A stretch of DNA of 64,000 bases from Rhizobium sp. BK602 (GCF_014195095.1 NZ_JACIBC010000002.1:1-64000), one strand, 5' to 3'. Positions 8,809 through 18,859 are shown, numbered from the stretch's first letter. Numbers and translations: made by a program. Notes: generated from the sequence alone by a model not told the origin.

Positions 8809-9987
8809 ATGCAGCTAGACTATAATTCTCTCCTGCTGGCCTTGGGGGTGTCCTCATCCTGTCTTGCGGTGACTTTGGTGGGAAGCTGGCTGGCCCGCCG
8901 GCCGGAGACGTTTCTGCTGACCTGTTCGGCGGGGCTTGCGCCCATCGTCGGCGGCATCTTCTGCTACGGCGCCTATGTCGACAATCCGCGGCCGATGCTT
9001 GCCATCCTGACCAGCCTACTGTTTTACATTGGTTTTTCGATCATATGGGCGGCGGGATACCAGTTCCGTATGCGCCGGCTTTCCATCGACCGCGTCCTGC
9101 TGGGAAGCCTTGTCGGCATTGTCGCCTCCGTGCCGGCCATGCTCGCCGGTTATGACGGTCTGGCGTTCATGGTAGAGAATAGTGTCATTGCCGTACTCCT
9201 CATGCTGACGGCGCGCGAATATTGGCTGAGCCGCTGTGAGGCGCCCGTACCGCTCTACGGCATGAGCGGGCTCTATGCGCTGACCGCCGTGTCCTTTGTT
9301 CTGTGTGCCGGGGTTCTGATCTGGGACGGCAAACTCGTGCTCGGTCATGCGCCGGATAATTGGGCCGAGGATATCAGCCTCGCCATCTGCATCGCGGGCA
9401 TGACGGGCATTGGCGCCCTGTCGCTGTCGCTGCATCAGTGGCGTCAGGCGGCCCATCATCGGCTGGAGGCGATCACCGATCCCTTGACCGGACTGCGCAA
9501 CCGGCGGGCTTTGTTCGATCTCCATCGGCATCGTCCCTTCGGCCCGTCGACGGCGGTGATCGTTTTCGACATCGATCGCTTCAAGGCCGTCAACGACCAG
9601 CATGGCCACGCTGCCGGCGACATCGTGCTGAAGCTTTTCGCCGAGGAACTGTCGGCTGGCTTACGGGCCTCCGATACGGCGGCGCGCCTTGGCGGCGAGG
9701 AATTTGCACTTGTCCTCGACAATGCCTTGTCCGGCCAGGCCGAGCAGATCGCCGAACGGGTCCGCTGCGCTTTCGCCGCCCGCGAGATCACCGTTGAAGG
9801 CAAGCGCTTCGCCTGCACGGTCAGCGCGGGCATCGCGCTTGGCACAGCAAAAGGCATCGCTTTCGACAGCGTACTCAGCGCCGCCGACAAGGCGCTTTAC
9901 GCCGCCAAGCGCAACGGCCGAAACCGCGTCGAAGTTGCGGCCTATCTGCATACGGTCATGCCGGACGCGTCCCGCACGGCGTCCTGA
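8809..9987 (+). CDS. Membrane diguanylate cyclase
   Basis: A 392-residue protein with six or seven membrane segments in residues 1-215 and a C-terminal GGDEF domain. It begins with DPLTGLRNRRAL and has the active-site GGEEF at 295-299. An RxxD inhibitory site (RASD, 286-289) lies the usual five residues before GGEEF, so it should both make cyclic di-GMP and be inhibited by it. The membrane part is an unassigned sensor. AAGGAG precedes the ATG. It stands alone between pyrC and a convergent DUF1772 gene. Confidence 0.9.
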   Translation: MQLDYNSLLLALGVSSSCLAVTLVGSWLARRPETFLLTCSAGLAPIVGGIFCYGAYVDNPRPMLAILTSLLFYIGFSIIWAAGYQFRMRRLSIDRVLLGSLVGIVASVPAMLAGYDGLAFMVENSVIAVLLMLTAREYWLSRCEAPVPLYGMSGLYALTAVSFVLCAGVLIWDGKLVLGHAPDNWAEDISLAICIAGMTGIGALSLSLHQWRQAAHHRLEAITDPLTGLRNRRALFDLHRHRPFGPSTAVIVFDIDRFKAVNDQHGHAAGDIVLKLFAEELSAGLRASDTAARLGGEEFALVLDNALSGQAEQIAERVRCAFAAREITVEGKRFACTVSAGIALGTAKGIAFDSVLSAADKALYAAKRNGRNRVEVAAYLHTVMPDASRTAS

Positions 9988-10004
9988 GCCGGCCGGGAGG
10001 AATT

Positions 10005-10481
10005 TTAGAACAGGGCGCGGACGAAGGCACAGGCGGCGAGCAGCGATGCCCCCGTGCGCAGATGGTTCCATTTCGTCCAATCGCCGAGATAGGTCGCCCA
10101 GAGCGTGGCGGCCTCGGTCGTACGGCCATCGACCTTGTCCAGCGCGTCGTTCAGCGGCACGTTGAAGACGATCGTCGACACGAAGGTGGTGACGATATAG
10201 AGCGCCGCGCCGGCCAGCATCAGGATGCTGACGCCGCCGCGCCAATGCACGATCGCCATCACCGCGATGAACACCGACAAGGCAAGCGTCACAAGAAACA
10301 CTGCCATGAAAGGCGATCGCAGGATCGTCGTGTTGATCGACTGCATGGCGGCGATGCCCTGTTCGGCGGGAAGCCGGGCAAAAGCCTGCATGATGAAGGT
10401 CGAGAACGCAAAGAAAATACCGGCGATGAGACCGCTGCCGAGCGCGGCGGCGATGAGAGCGATATTCGTGATCGGCACCAT
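10005..10481 (-). CDS. DUF1772 (anthrone oxygenase-like) membrane protein
   Basis: A 158-residue protein with four predicted membrane segments, ending near residue 155. The IAGIFFAFSTFIMQAFARLP start and the N-terminal small-residue-rich helix fit DUF1772. I start at 10481, where GAGGAGG lies 6 bp upstream; a longer upstream reading lacks support. Function is unknown in bacteria. It is convergent with the cyclase gene and divergent from pyrE. Confidence 0.8.
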   Translation of the reverse strand: MVPITNIALIAAALGSGLIAGIFFAFSTFIMQAFARLPAEQGIAAMQSINTTILRSPFMAVFLVTLALSVFIAVMAIVHWRGGVSILMLAGAALYIVTTFVSTIVFNVPLNDALDKVDGRTTEAATLWATYLGDWTKWNHLRTGASLLAACAFVRALF

Positions 10482-10681
10482 GAAGCTCCTCCTCTTCAAA
10501 ATGTGACTGATTCTCTCACTCCCCGACTGTGATAGGCTCTTTTGCGGTGCTCTGCGACATCTTTGCCGATAGCACGGCCTCATTGAGATGCGGCGCGTGC
10601 AAATCCCCTGAACTGTCTGGAAACCGCCGCTGCTAGCTGCTATTGCCGCAGGAATGTCCCGATGAGCGAAGGAGGCCCCGC

Positions 10682-11380
10682 ATGACCCAGATGACATTTT
10701 CCGACCGTGCCGTCATGGCCGAACTGGTGGCGAAGATGCTTTGGGAGATCAAGGCGGTGCATTTCAGTGCCGAGAAGCCCTACAAGCTCGCTTCGGGCAT
10801 GGCGAGCCCGGTCTATATCGATTGCCGCAAGCTCATCTCCTATCCGCGCATCCGTTCGACGGTGATGGATTTCGCCGCGAGCCTCATCGTGCGCGATGCC
10901 GGCTTCGAGCAGTTCGATTGCGTCGCCGGCGGCGAGACGGCGGGCATTCCCTTCGCCGCCTTCCTGGCCGAGCGCCTGAACCTGCCGATGATCTATGTCC
11001 GCAAGCAGCCGAAGGGTCATGGCCGCAACTCGCAGATCGAGGGCCATATGCCCGAAGGCGCCCGCGTGCTTGTGATCGAGGATCTGACGACGGCGGGCGG
11101 CAGCATGTTCACCTTCATCGACGCCATCCGCGCTGCCGGCGGCATCGTCGATCACGGCATGGCGCTGTTTTACTATGGCATCTTCCCCGAGGCCGAGGCG
11201 CGCTTTGCCAATGGCAAGGTCCGGCTGCATCATATCGCCACCTGGCGCGACGTGCTCGCCGTCGCCAAGGAGCAGAAGCTGTTCGACGATAAAACTCTCG
11301 AGGAAGTGGAAGCCTTTCTCAATGGGCCGCTCGCCTGGTCCGGCCGAAATGGCGGCGTGGCGGAATTGCCGACGAAGTGA
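10682..11380 (+). CDS. pyrE: Orotate phosphoribosyltransferase
   Basis: Adds PRPP-derived ribose phosphate to orotate to make OMP. The 232 residues carry the PRPP-binding motif as [13 protein letters not shown] near residue 137 and the [17 protein letters not shown] loop with catalytic Lys and His. GAAGGAGG precedes the ATG at 10682; an in-frame TTG at 10643 would add 13 residues without a better site. It lies with pyrC and pyrD in the same 52 kb but not in one operon. Confidence 0.93.
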   Translation: MTQMTFSDRAVMAELVAKMLWEIKAVHFSAEKPYKLASGMASPVYIDCRKLISYPRIRSTVMDFAASLIVRDAGFEQFDCVAGGETAGIPFAAFLAERLNLPMIYVRKQPKGHGRNSQIEGHMPEGARVLVIEDLTTAGGSMFTFIDAIRAAGGIVDHGMALFYYGIFPEAEARFANGKVRLHHIATWRDVLAVAKEQKLFDDKTLEEVEAFLNGPLAWSGRNGGVAELPTK

Positions 11381-11453
11381 TGCTTTGCTTTTGCCGCAAA
11401 GTTATCTAATCGATTTATAGAACCAGACCGACATGCGCTCCAGGGAGGCCGGA

Positions 11454-12380
11454 ATGATATTGTGCTGTGGCGAAGCTTTGATCGACATGCTGCCGCGGGA
11501 TACGACGTTGGGCGAAAAAGCCTTCGCGCCCTATGCCGGCGGCGCGATCTTCAACACGGCGATCGCGCTTGGCCGCCTCGGCGTTCCCACCGGTTTCTTC
11601 ACCGGTATCGCCGACGACATGATGGGCGATATCCTGCGCGAGACGCTGGCGGCGTCCAAGGTGGACTACAGCTATTGCGCCATCGCTCCCCGCCCGAGCA
11701 CGATCGCTTTCGTCAAGCTGGTCAATGGCCAGGCGACCTATGCCTTCTATGATGAAGGCTCCGCCGGCCGCATGATCACCACGGCCGACCTGCCGACGCT
11801 GGGCGACGATTGCGAAGCCCTGCATTTCGGCGCCATCAGCCTGATCCCCAATCCCTGCGGCGAGACCTATGAAGCGCTGCTGAAGCGCGAATATCAGAGC
11901 CGCGTCATCTCGCTCGATCCGAACATCCGCCCCGGTTTCATCAAGGACAAGGCGGCGCATCTGGGCCGCATCAGCCGCATGGCCGCCATGTCCGACATTC
12001 TGAAGTTTTCCGACGAGGATCTGGAATGGTTCGGCATTCCCGGAAACCACGACGAGCTCGCCGCCCATTGGCTGAACCAGGGCGCTAAGCTGATCGTCAT
12101 CACCAAGGGTGCTGAGGGGGCCACGGGCTATACCAAGTCCCTCAAGGTTTCCGTTCCCAGCGAGCGTGTCACCGTGGTCGATACGGTCGGCGCCGGCGAC
12201 ACCTTCGATGCCGGCATCCTGGCCTCGCTGAAGATGAACGGCCTGCTGACCAAGGCGCAGGTTGCTGCGCTGGACGAGAAAGCGTTGCGGGATGCGTTGG
12301 CGCTCGGCGCCAAGGCTGCCGCCGTCACAGTGTCGCGTGCAGGGGCCAATCCGCCCTGGGCGCATGAGATCGGGCTTTAA
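11454..12380 (+). CDS. frk: Fructokinase (PfkB family)
   Basis: A 308-residue ribokinase-like carbohydrate kinase. The N-terminal GEALIDMLP and GGAIFNTAIALGRLG sugar-binding region, and the DTVGAGDTFDAG signature with catalytic Asp near residue 245, are clear. It phosphorylates a sugar, most likely fructose to fructose-6-phosphate: the convergent neighbour is pgi and the frc importer is nearby. The ATG at 11454 has GGGAGG upstream. Adenosine kinase or KDG kinase activity is less likely from context. Confidence 0.85.
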   Translation: MILCCGEALIDMLPRDTTLGEKAFAPYAGGAIFNTAIALGRLGVPTGFFTGIADDMMGDILRETLAASKVDYSYCAIAPRPSTIAFVKLVNGQATYAFYDEGSAGRMITTADLPTLGDDCEALHFGAISLIPNPCGETYEALLKREYQSRVISLDPNIRPGFIKDKAAHLGRISRMAAMSDILKFSDEDLEWFGIPGNHDELAAHWLNQGAKLIVITKGAEGATGYTKSLKVSVPSERVTVVDTVGAGDTFDAGILASLKMNGLLTKAQVAALDEKALRDALALGAKAAAVTVSRAGANPPWAHEIGL

Positions 12381-12384
12381 TCAA

Positions 12385-12508
12385 CCCTACCCTTGAGGGG
12401 GAGGGTCGGCACGCAGTGCCGGGGTGGGGTGATTTAGCCATTCCGACGCGGAAAGCCCGTCACCCCCACCCGCCGCTTTGCGGCGACCTCCACCTCAAGG
12501 GGGAGGTA
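12385..12508. repeat. Large imperfect palindrome between frk and pgi
   Basis: The left arm (from CCCTTGAGGGGGAGGG through CGGGGTGGGGTGA) is answered by the right arm (TCACCCCCACCCGCCGC through CCTCAAGGGGGAGGT). Each arm also contains its own short stem (GGCACGCAGTGCC; GCCGCTTTGCGGC). It sits between convergent genes, where it could end transcription from both. This GC-rich palindrome type is dispersed in many alphaproteobacteria. Confidence 0.65.
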
Positions 12509-12518
12509 AATAGGCGCC

Positions 12519-14144
12519 TTACTTCTCCAGCTTCGCCAGCGCAGCCACCAGCCCCTGCGTCGAGGAATCGTGGCCGGCGGCGCTTTCCTTGCCTTCGATG
12601 ACCGGGAGCAGGCCGGTGGCCAGTTCCTTGCCGAGTTCGACGCCCCACTGGTCGAAGGAGTTGATGCGGAAGAGCACGCCTTCGACGAAGACGCGGTGTT
12701 CGTAGAGCGCGATCAGGCGGCCGAGGGCAAACGGCGTCAGCTTGTCGTAGACGAAGGTGATCGACGGGCGGTTGCCAGTGAAGACGCGGTGCGGCGCGAT
12801 GAAATCGGCTTGTCTGTCGTCCATGCCCTTGGAGGTGAGCTGGGCCTTGGCCTCCTCGAAGGTGCGGCCTTTCATCAGCGCTTCCGACTGCGCCAGGCAA
12901 TTGGCCATCAGCAGCTCGTGCTGATGACGCAGATCCGGCTCGAAACCATTGGCGGCGATCATGAACTCGGCCGGGATGATGCTCGTGCCCTGGTGGATCA
13001 ACTGGTAGAAGGCGTGCTGGCCATTGGTACCGGGCTCGCCCCAGACGACCGGGCCGGAATTGCCCTCGACCGGCGTGCCGTCGATGGTGACGCCCTTGCC
13101 GTTCGATTCCATGTCGAGCTGCTGCAGATAGGCCGGGAAGCGCGACAGGCGCTGGTCGTAGGGCAGGATGGCGCGCGTCGGATAGCCGAGCACGTTGCGG
13201 TGATAGAAGCCGATGACGCCGAGCAGCAGCGGCAGGTTTTCCCTGAAAGGCGCCTTGCGGAAATGATTGTCCATGGCATGGGCGCCATCGAGGAACTTGC
13301 CGAAATTCTCCGGGCCGATGGCGATCATCAGCGGCAGGCCGATGGCCGACCAGATCGAGTAGCGGCCGCCGACCCAATCCCAGAAGCCGAAGACGCGCTC
13401 GCTGTCGATGCCGAAGGCGGCGACCTTGTCGAGCGCGGTCGAAACGGCGGCGAAATGGTGCTGCACAGCCGCCTCGCCGAGTGCCTTGGCGATAAAGTTG
13501 CGCGCCGTCTGGGCGTTGGTCATCGTCTCGACGGTGGTGAAGGTCTTGGACGCGATGATGAAGAGCGTCGTTTCCGGCGAGACGAGCTTCAGCGTGTCGG
13601 CGATATGGGCGCCGTCGATGTTGGAGACGAAATGCGCGCGTGGGCCGTCATGGAAGGGGGCGAGCGCCAGCGTCGCCATGACCGGGCCGAGATCGGAGCC
13701 GCCGATGCCGATATTGACGACGTCGGTGATCGCCTTGCCGGTGGCGCCTTTCAGCGCGCCGGAGCGGATGCCGTCGGCGAACTTGCCCATGGCGGCGAGC
13801 ACGCCGTCGACATCGGGCATCACATCCTTGCCGTCAACGAGGACGGGCGTATTGGAGCGGTTGCGCAGCGCGGTATGGAGAACGGCGCGGTTTTCGGTGA
13901 AGTTGATGGCAACGCCGGAGAACATTTCCTCGCGCTTGGCGGCGACGCCGCCCTCGGCTGCGAGCTTTTCAAGCAGTGCCAGGATCTCGTCATTCACCGC
14001 CGTCTTGGAATAGTCCATCAGCAGGTCGTCGAAGGCGGCGCTGAAGCGGGAGAAGCGTTTGGGATCAGCGGCGAAGGCGGCGCGGATATCGGTCGCTTTG
14101 GTGGCCGTTGCGGTGCTCTTCAGTTGGTCGACGAGGGCGTTCAT
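12519..14144 (-). CDS. pgi: Glucose-6-phosphate isomerase
   Basis: Interconverts glucose-6-phosphate and fructose-6-phosphate. The full-length 541-residue protein has [13 protein letters not shown] near residue 145, [10 protein letters not shown], the [10 protein letters not shown] substrate loop, and the family signature around [15 protein letters not shown]. It is convergent with fructokinase, which feeds it. The promoter should lie in the 120 bp between its ATG and the fadD terminator. Confidence 0.96.
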   Translation of the reverse strand: MNALVDQLKSTATATKATDIRAAFAADPKRFSRFSAAFDDLLMDYSKTAVNDEILALLEKLAAEGGVAAKREEMFSGVAINFTENRAVLHTALRNRSNTPVLVDGKDVMPDVDGVLAAMGKFADGIRSGALKGATGKAITDVVNIGIGGSDLGPVMATLALAPFHDGPRAHFVSNIDGAHIADTLKLVSPETTLFIIASKTFTTVETMTNAQTARNFIAKALGEAAVQHHFAAVSTALDKVAAFGIDSERVFGFWDWVGGRYSIWSAIGLPLMIAIGPENFGKFLDGAHAMDNHFRKAPFRENLPLLLGVIGFYHRNVLGYPTRAILPYDQRLSRFPAYLQQLDMESNGKGVTIDGTPVEGNSGPVVWGEPGTNGQHAFYQLIHQGTSIIPAEFMIAANGFEPDLRHQHELLMANCLAQSEALMKGRTFEEAKAQLTSKGMDDRQADFIAPHRVFTGNRPSITFVYDKLTPFALGRLIALYEHRVFVEGVLFRINSFDQWGVELGKELATGLLPVIEGKESAAGHDSSTQGLVAALAKLEK

Positions 14145-14264
14145 GGGGGCTCCTTGCGGTTCGCGCCGCTTGCCGTCTGGCGAGGGCAGGGCACTTAATG
14201 TTTGGTCGCGAAAACTATTCGCTATGTAGGGCGTAAATCAAGTTCACCTATCCGGCAAAACGAA

Positions 14265-14297
14265 AAAAGCCGCTCGCTTTTTCAGCGAGCGGCTTTT
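14265..14297 (-). terminator. Rho-independent terminator of fadD
   Basis: A perfect 14-bp stem, AAAAGCCGCTCGCT and AGCGAGCGGCTTTT, surrounds a 5-base loop. On the minus strand the stem ends in a run of T just after the fadD stop at 14317. Confidence 0.9.
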
Positions 14298-14316
14298 GCA
14301 ATCGCACGGAATTATG

Positions 14317-16014
14317 TCAACCGCGCAACTCCTTGCGCAGGATCTTGCCGACGTTCGATTTCGGCAGTTCGGTGCGGAACTCGATGAAGCGCGGCCGCTT
14401 GTAATTGGTGAGGTTGGCGGCGCAATGCGCCTTGACATCGGCTTCCGTCAGGGCCGCATCCTTCTTGACGACGAAGAGCTTGACGGCCTCGCCGGAATGC
14501 TCGTCCGGTATGCCGATGGCGGCGGCTTCCAGAATGCCCGGATGCATGGCGGCGACTTCCTCGATCTCGTTGGGATAGACATTGAAGCCCGAGACCAGGA
14601 TCATGTCCTTCTTGCGGTCGACGATCTTGGTGTAGCCGCGTTCATCCATGAAACCCATGTCGCCGCTGCGGAAGAAGCCGTCCGGCGTCATCACCTTGGC
14701 GGTCTCCGCCGGCTGCTTCCAATAGCCAGCCATGACCTGCGGCCCGCGGATGCAGATTTCGCCGACCTCGCCGAGCGGCAGGGATTTGCCGTTCTCGTCG
14801 CGAATGTCGAAATCGGTGCCGCTGATCGGCAGGCCGATCGTGCCGGAGAATTCCGAACTGTCGAAACGGTTGGCGCTGGCGACTGGCGAGGTCTCGGAAA
14901 GACCGTAACCCTCGGTGATCCAGGAGCCCGTCATCTTCTGCCAGCGCTCGGCAACCGGCCGCTGCACCGCCATGCCGCCCGCCAGCGTAGCGGTCTGCGA
15001 CAGGTCGAGCTTGGCGAATTCCGGATTGTTCATCAGCGCGTTGAACAGCGTGTTGAGGCCGGGGAACATGTCGAACTTGTGTTTGCCGAGTTCCTTGATG
15101 AAAGCGGGAATATCGCGCGGATTGGCGATCAGCAGATTATGCGCGCCGAGCGACACGCCCATCAGCGAATTCACCGTCAAGGCGAAGATGTGATAGAGCG
15201 GCAGCGCGCAGACGAAGTTGAGCTGCTCGGGCCGTGGTTTGTTGATATAGGCGCTCGCCAGCCAAAGCTGCAATTGCAGCTGGTTGGCAAGCAGATTGGC
15301 ATGGGTCAGTATCGCGCCCTTGGCCACGCCCGTCGTGCCGCCGGTATATTGCAGGAAAGCGATGTCGCTGCCGGTGAGCCCTGCCGCGTGCAGCGGCAGC
15401 CGCGCGCCTTCGGCAAGCACGGAGGCAAAGCCGCGATGGCCGGGAATGGACCATGCGGGCACCAGTTTCTTCACCTTGCGGACGATGAAATTGACGATAT
15501 GACCTTTCACACCGAGCATCTCGCCGAGCGAGGTGACGACGACATGGCGCACATCCGTATGCGTCAGCACCTGTTCGACCGTATGCGCGAAATTTTCCAG
15601 AACGAAGATCGCCTTGGCGCCACTGTCCCGAAGCTGGTGCTCCAGTTCGCGCGGAGTGTAGAGCGGATTGACGTTGACGACGACGAAGCCGGCACGGAGG
15701 ATGCCATAGGCGGCGATCGGGTTCTGCAGCACGTTCGGCATCATGACGGCGACGCGGTCGCCCTTCTGCAGGCCGAGGCTTTGCAGCCAGGCGCCGATCT
15801 TGCGCGTTTGGGTGTCGAGGTCGCGATAGGTGATGGATTTGCCCATGCTGGTGAAAGCGGGCCGGTCGGCGTAGCGGATGCAGCTTTCCGCCAGCAACTC
15901 CGCAAGCGATGCATGCTCCAGTGGCGGCAGTTCGGCCGGCACGATGTCGGGATAGGAATTAAGCCAGATCTTGTTGACGACCGGTCCACCCGAAGGAGCG
16001 GAAACTGAATTCAT
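14317..16014 (-). CDS. fadD: Long-chain fatty acid-CoA ligase
   Basis: Activates fatty acids with ATP and CoA. The 565 residues contain the AMP-binding P-loop YTGGTTGVAKGA near residue 210, the GYGLSE motif, and the fatty acyl-CoA synthetase region DGFFRSGDMGFMDE to VSGFNVYPNEIEE. The C-terminal lysine of the adenylation fold is in SNVGKILRKELRG. I start at the ATG 16014, with GGGAGGA upstream; the GTG at 16020 is an alternative. An operator-like palindrome lies at 16169-16184. Confidence 0.92.
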   Translation of the reverse strand: MNSVSAPSGGPVVNKIWLNSYPDIVPAELPPLEHASLAELLAESCIRYADRPAFTSMGKSITYRDLDTQTRKIGAWLQSLGLQKGDRVAVMMPNVLQNPIAAYGILRAGFVVVNVNPLYTPRELEHQLRDSGAKAIFVLENFAHTVEQVLTHTDVRHVVVTSLGEMLGVKGHIVNFIVRKVKKLVPAWSIPGHRGFASVLAEGARLPLHAAGLTGSDIAFLQYTGGTTGVAKGAILTHANLLANQLQLQLWLASAYINKPRPEQLNFVCALPLYHIFALTVNSLMGVSLGAHNLLIANPRDIPAFIKELGKHKFDMFPGLNTLFNALMNNPEFAKLDLSQTATLAGGMAVQRPVAERWQKMTGSWITEGYGLSETSPVASANRFDSSEFSGTIGLPISGTDFDIRDENGKSLPLGEVGEICIRGPQVMAGYWKQPAETAKVMTPDGFFRSGDMGFMDERGYTKIVDRKKDMILVSGFNVYPNEIEEVAAMHPGILEAAAIGIPDEHSGEAVKLFVVKKDAALTEADVKAHCAANLTNYKRPRFIEFRTELPKSNVGKILRKELRG

Positions 16015-16168
16015 GCGCACGTCCTCCCTGACGCATCCTCGCGCGCCGCGCTTGGGCCGCGGCGCCTATCTAGCGTGGCATTCTCCGGCTGAAAAGTCTC
16101 CCACTTTTCGCGCCGCCAACGCTAGGTTCTCAAGCCTTGGCATCGAACTGCATGGACGCTATCTAACT

Positions 16169-16184
16169 TTAACGTAAACGTCAA
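16169..16184. promoter_or_regulatory. Operator-like palindrome upstream of fadD
   Basis: TTAACGTAAACGTCAA (read on the plus strand) is a near palindrome. Its complement begins with TTGACGTTTACG, the same 12 bases found at 34971 before the nitronate monooxygenase gene. Known fatty-acid and branched-chain degradation regulators (LiuR/FadP/PsrA types) use similar ACGTTTACGT sites. The rest of the 16015-16363 gap shows no gene. Confidence 0.5.
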
Positions 16185-16363
16185 CAATTGCGCGATGTTA
16201 ATCCTTTTTTCATAATTTTGAAAAAAGCACTGGAACTTTTGCGATAACAGCGCGTTAATGGGCCGTGGGCGAAAACCCATCGGAGCATCGTGCCTTTCGC
16301 AAGTGCGAGGGATCTCGGACGCTCCAAACTTTATGTGAAGCGTATCCAAAGGGAGGTGCGCAC

Positions 16364-16759
16364 ATGCATAAACAGAGTGCCGATACGATGAGCCATGACC
16401 TCTATGTCAAGGACATGTCGATGCTGGTCGCATGCGACCGGGTCGAGGGGTCCAGGGTATTCGGTTCGGACGGCAAGCAGATCGGTCATATTGAGCGCCT
16501 GATGCTGGAAAAGAGCGATGGGCGCATTGCTTTCGTCATTCTGAGCTTCGGCGGCTTTTTCGGCATCGGTCAGGAACACTACCGGCTGCCGTGGGAAAAG
16601 CTGCGCTATGACGCCCGCATTGACGGCTATCGCATCAACATGACCAAGAATGATGTCGAAAAGGCCTGCCGATTCATCGGCAAGGACGATGCCGCCCTTC
16701 AAAAGGACCACGGCCACAAGAGCCACGACTATTTCGGCGTGCCGCCTTACTGGATGTAG
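16364..16759 (+). CDS. PRC-barrel domain protein
   Basis: A 131-residue protein with a PRC-barrel fold in residues about 25-85 (RVFGSDGKQIGHIERLMLEK, then IAFVILSFGGFFGIG). It ends in a short polar tail. PRC barrels occur in photosynthetic reaction centres and in RNA-processing and stress proteins; this small standalone type is common in rhizobia and of unknown role. AAAGGGAGG precedes the ATG at 16364, which decides the start over an upstream in-frame ATG at 16265. Confidence 0.82.
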   Translation: MHKQSADTMSHDLYVKDMSMLVACDRVEGSRVFGSDGKQIGHIERLMLEKSDGRIAFVILSFGGFFGIGQEHYRLPWEKLRYDARIDGYRINMTKNDVEKACRFIGKDDAALQKDHGHKSHDYFGVPPYWM

Positions 16760-16818
16760 GCGCGCGAAAGGGCAGGGCGGATGAGCCTCGCTTGCGCGGG
16801 GCTATAGGCATGTCCGGC

Positions 16819-17214
16819 CTATTGAAACCGCCCGTGCCTCTGGAGCACTTCGATCCTGTAACCATCGGGATCGGTGACGAAGAAGAAGAGCCCGAAGAGC
16901 TTTCCATCGCGATTGAGTTCGGTGATCTTGCCGGGGGTCAGCCCCAGCGAGGAAAACCGGGCATGCTCCTCGTTGAGTTCGTCGACCGAAACGGCGAGAT
17001 GGCCATAGGCCTCGCCGAGCGGATAGGGCTCCGTGCGGCCCTGATTGACGGTCAGTTCCAGTTCGAAGCCGGTCTCGCCATTGCTGAGATAGATCAGCGT
17101 GAACGTCGGAAAGGCGATGCGGTCGGCGACCTCCAGCCCGAAGGCCTTGCGATAGAAATCGACCGAGCGCGCCTCGTCGAGAACGCGGATCATCGAGTGG
17201 ATCATCTTGGCCAT
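16819..17214 (-). CDS. gloA: Glyoxalase I (lactoylglutathione lyase)
   Basis: Converts the methylglyoxal-glutathione adduct to lactoylglutathione. The 131-residue VOC protein keeps four metal ligand candidates: His in MIHSMIRVLD, Glu in FELELT, His in YGHLAVS and Glu in GYRIEVLQ. The layout matches E. coli GloA closely. I start at 17214, with GGAG upstream; two earlier in-frame ATGs are possible. It is alone, convergent with the PRC gene. Confidence 0.85.
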   Translation of the reverse strand: MAKMIHSMIRVLDEARSVDFYRKAFGLEVADRIAFPTFTLIYLSNGETGFELELTVNQGRTEPYPLGEAYGHLAVSVDELNEEHARFSSLGLTPGKITELNRDGKLFGLFFFVTDPDGYRIEVLQRHGRFQ

Positions 17215-17380
17215 CGGTATCTCCATAGCTCGTTCCAACATCGCAATGACGCCAATGCCATCCGCTGCCGGTCAAGGCAAGCGGCGGCGATGTCATATGC
17301 CGCATTTAAACTTACATTCGGGGCTTCTGAATTTCGAGATGCCTGCGTAGACTGCCGGACGGTCTTGGGGGAGGAAATTC

Positions 17381-17764
17381 ATGTACTACGCCATCCTGGC
17401 CTATCACGAAGAAGGCGTCGTCGAATCCTGGAGCAAGGAGGAGGATGCGGCGCTGATGACCGAGTTGCTGGAAATCAACGACCGTCTCGTCGCCGAGAAG
17501 TCGCTCGGGCCGGCGGCGCGCCTCGGCGCGACCCGCGGCGCCGTCACCTTGCGGGGCAAGGGGGCGGGACTGGTCATCGACGGCCCCTTCGCGGAAACCA
17601 AGGAACAGTTGCTCGGATTCTACGTGGTTGATTTTCCGACGCTCGATGCCGCGGTCGCGGCGGCGCGCGACCTGCGCCGCGTCAATCCGACCGCCGTCTA
17701 TGAGATCAGGCCGATCTCGCTCTATCTGCCCGGAGCGCCGTTGAATTCGGGGGAAGGCGGTTAG
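17381..17764 (+). CDS. YCII-related (DGPF) protein
   Basis: A 127-residue protein of the YCII/DGPF group, recognised by the IDGPFAETKEQLLGFYVV motif near residue 67 and the MYYAILAYHEE start. These small ferredoxin-like proteins often occur beside ECF sigma factors, but none is here. No enzymatic role is established. It is divergent from gloA by about 165 bp. Confidence 0.85.
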   Translation: MYYAILAYHEEGVVESWSKEEDAALMTELLEINDRLVAEKSLGPAARLGATRGAVTLRGKGAGLVIDGPFAETKEQLLGFYVVDFPTLDAAVAAARDLRRVNPTAVYEIRPISLYLPGAPLNSGEGG

Positions 17765-17780
17765 AAAGGCCAACTACGCT

Positions 17781-18005
17781 TCAGAGGCGCACTAATCTCA
17801 AGCTGTGAACAAGCTGATAGTTATTGTTGCCCTGAGCAACCTCTGTAAGCTCATTGCCTCCCCACGTTTTTGTTGTCAAATGGAGATGGTCTCTATTATC
17901 GGCGAGATAGCTCAGCTTCTTTAACAGTAGCGATAACCCTTCAGAATCGAAGCATATTGAAATCTCGCCGTGTGAGCCTTTTTCGTGCTCGACTGTTAGT
18001 ATCAC
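17781..18005 (-). CDS. Imm32-like orphan immunity protein
   Basis: A 74-residue protein whose body, SEGLSLLLKKLSYLA then HLHLTTKTWGGNELTE, resembles the Imm32 family of toxin-neutralising proteins found in polymorphic-toxin loci. No toxin gene is next to it, so it looks like an orphan. Its base composition is visibly lower in G+C than its neighbours, which suggests horizontal arrival. It lies between a DGPF gene and the osmoprotectant operon. The assignment rests on pattern only. Confidence 0.6.
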   Translation of the reverse strand: MILTVEHEKGSHGEISICFDSEGLSLLLKKLSYLADNRDHLHLTTKTWGGNELTEVAQGNNNYQLVHSLRLVRL

Positions 18006-18109
18006 TGGCCTCGCCCCCTCATTTCAAATTTCCTAATCTCCGATGGACAAAAATAGCTATCCCATCAATTGACATCGACGCGCAGCTTTTCGCTAGAGCC
18101 GTTTTGTTA

Positions 18110-18859
18110 TCAATGCGCCTGCACGCCGATCTTCCGTGTCACGGCATGCTCGATCATCTCCATGCCATCATAGATCAGCACCGCCATCAGGCCGACGATC
18201 AGGCCGCCCTGCAGGATGAAGGCGGTGTTGTCGTTGACCAGCCCGGCGATGATGACTTCGCCGAGTGACTTGGCGGCGACGGTGGAGCCGATCGTCGCCG
18301 TGCCGATATTGATGACGGTGGCGATCTTCAGCCCCTCGATGATCAGCGGCAGGGCAAGCGGCAGCTCGACGCGCAACAGCCGCTGCCAGCCGTTCATGCC
18401 CATGCCGTCGGCGGCATCGAGGACCGAGGCCGGCACCTGCTGCAGCCCGGCCACGGTGTTTTCGAAGATCGGCAGCAATGCGTAGAGGAACAGCGCGATC
18501 AGGGTGGGCACCGCGCCGAAGCCGGTGGTCGAGATGGCGAGTGCCAGCACGGCAACCGGCGGAAAGGTCTGCCCGGCATTGGCGATCGCCCGCGACAGCG
18601 GCAGGAAATCGGCGCCGATCGGCCGCGTGACGAAGATGCCGCCGAGAACGGCCAGAATGCCGCTTGCGGCGATCGAGATCAGGATCAGTTCGAGATGGCT
18701 GAGCGCCAGGCTCGGCAAGCTGTTTTGCGTATAGATCGGCGACGCCCCGAATTTGGTCAGCGGCGCGAGGACGGGCGTCAGCCATTCCGGACGGAACAGC
18801 AGCACCAGCAGCAGCGCCAGCGCCAGAAGGCGGAAGAGGTTGGCGGCGAGAAATTTCAT
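18110..18859 (-). CDS. Osmoprotectant ABC transporter, permease 2
   Basis: A 249-residue BPD_transp_1 permease with about six membrane segments. The ATPase-docking loop is DAADGMGMNGWQRLLRVELPLALP. It is like YehW/OpuC-type subunits of glycine betaine, choline or related osmolyte importers. The start overlaps the end of the ATPase gene by 4 bp (ATGA), so it is the last gene of a four-gene operon. Confidence 0.85.
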   Translation of the reverse strand: MKFLAANLFRLLALALLLVLLFRPEWLTPVLAPLTKFGASPIYTQNSLPSLALSHLELILISIAASGILAVLGGIFVTRPIGADFLPLSRAIANAGQTFPPVAVLALAISTTGFGAVPTLIALFLYALLPIFENTVAGLQQVPASVLDAADGMGMNGWQRLLRVELPLALPLIIEGLKIATVINIGTATIGSTVAAKSLGEVIIAGLVNDNTAFILQGGLIVGLMAVLIYDGMEMIEHAVTRKIGVQAH

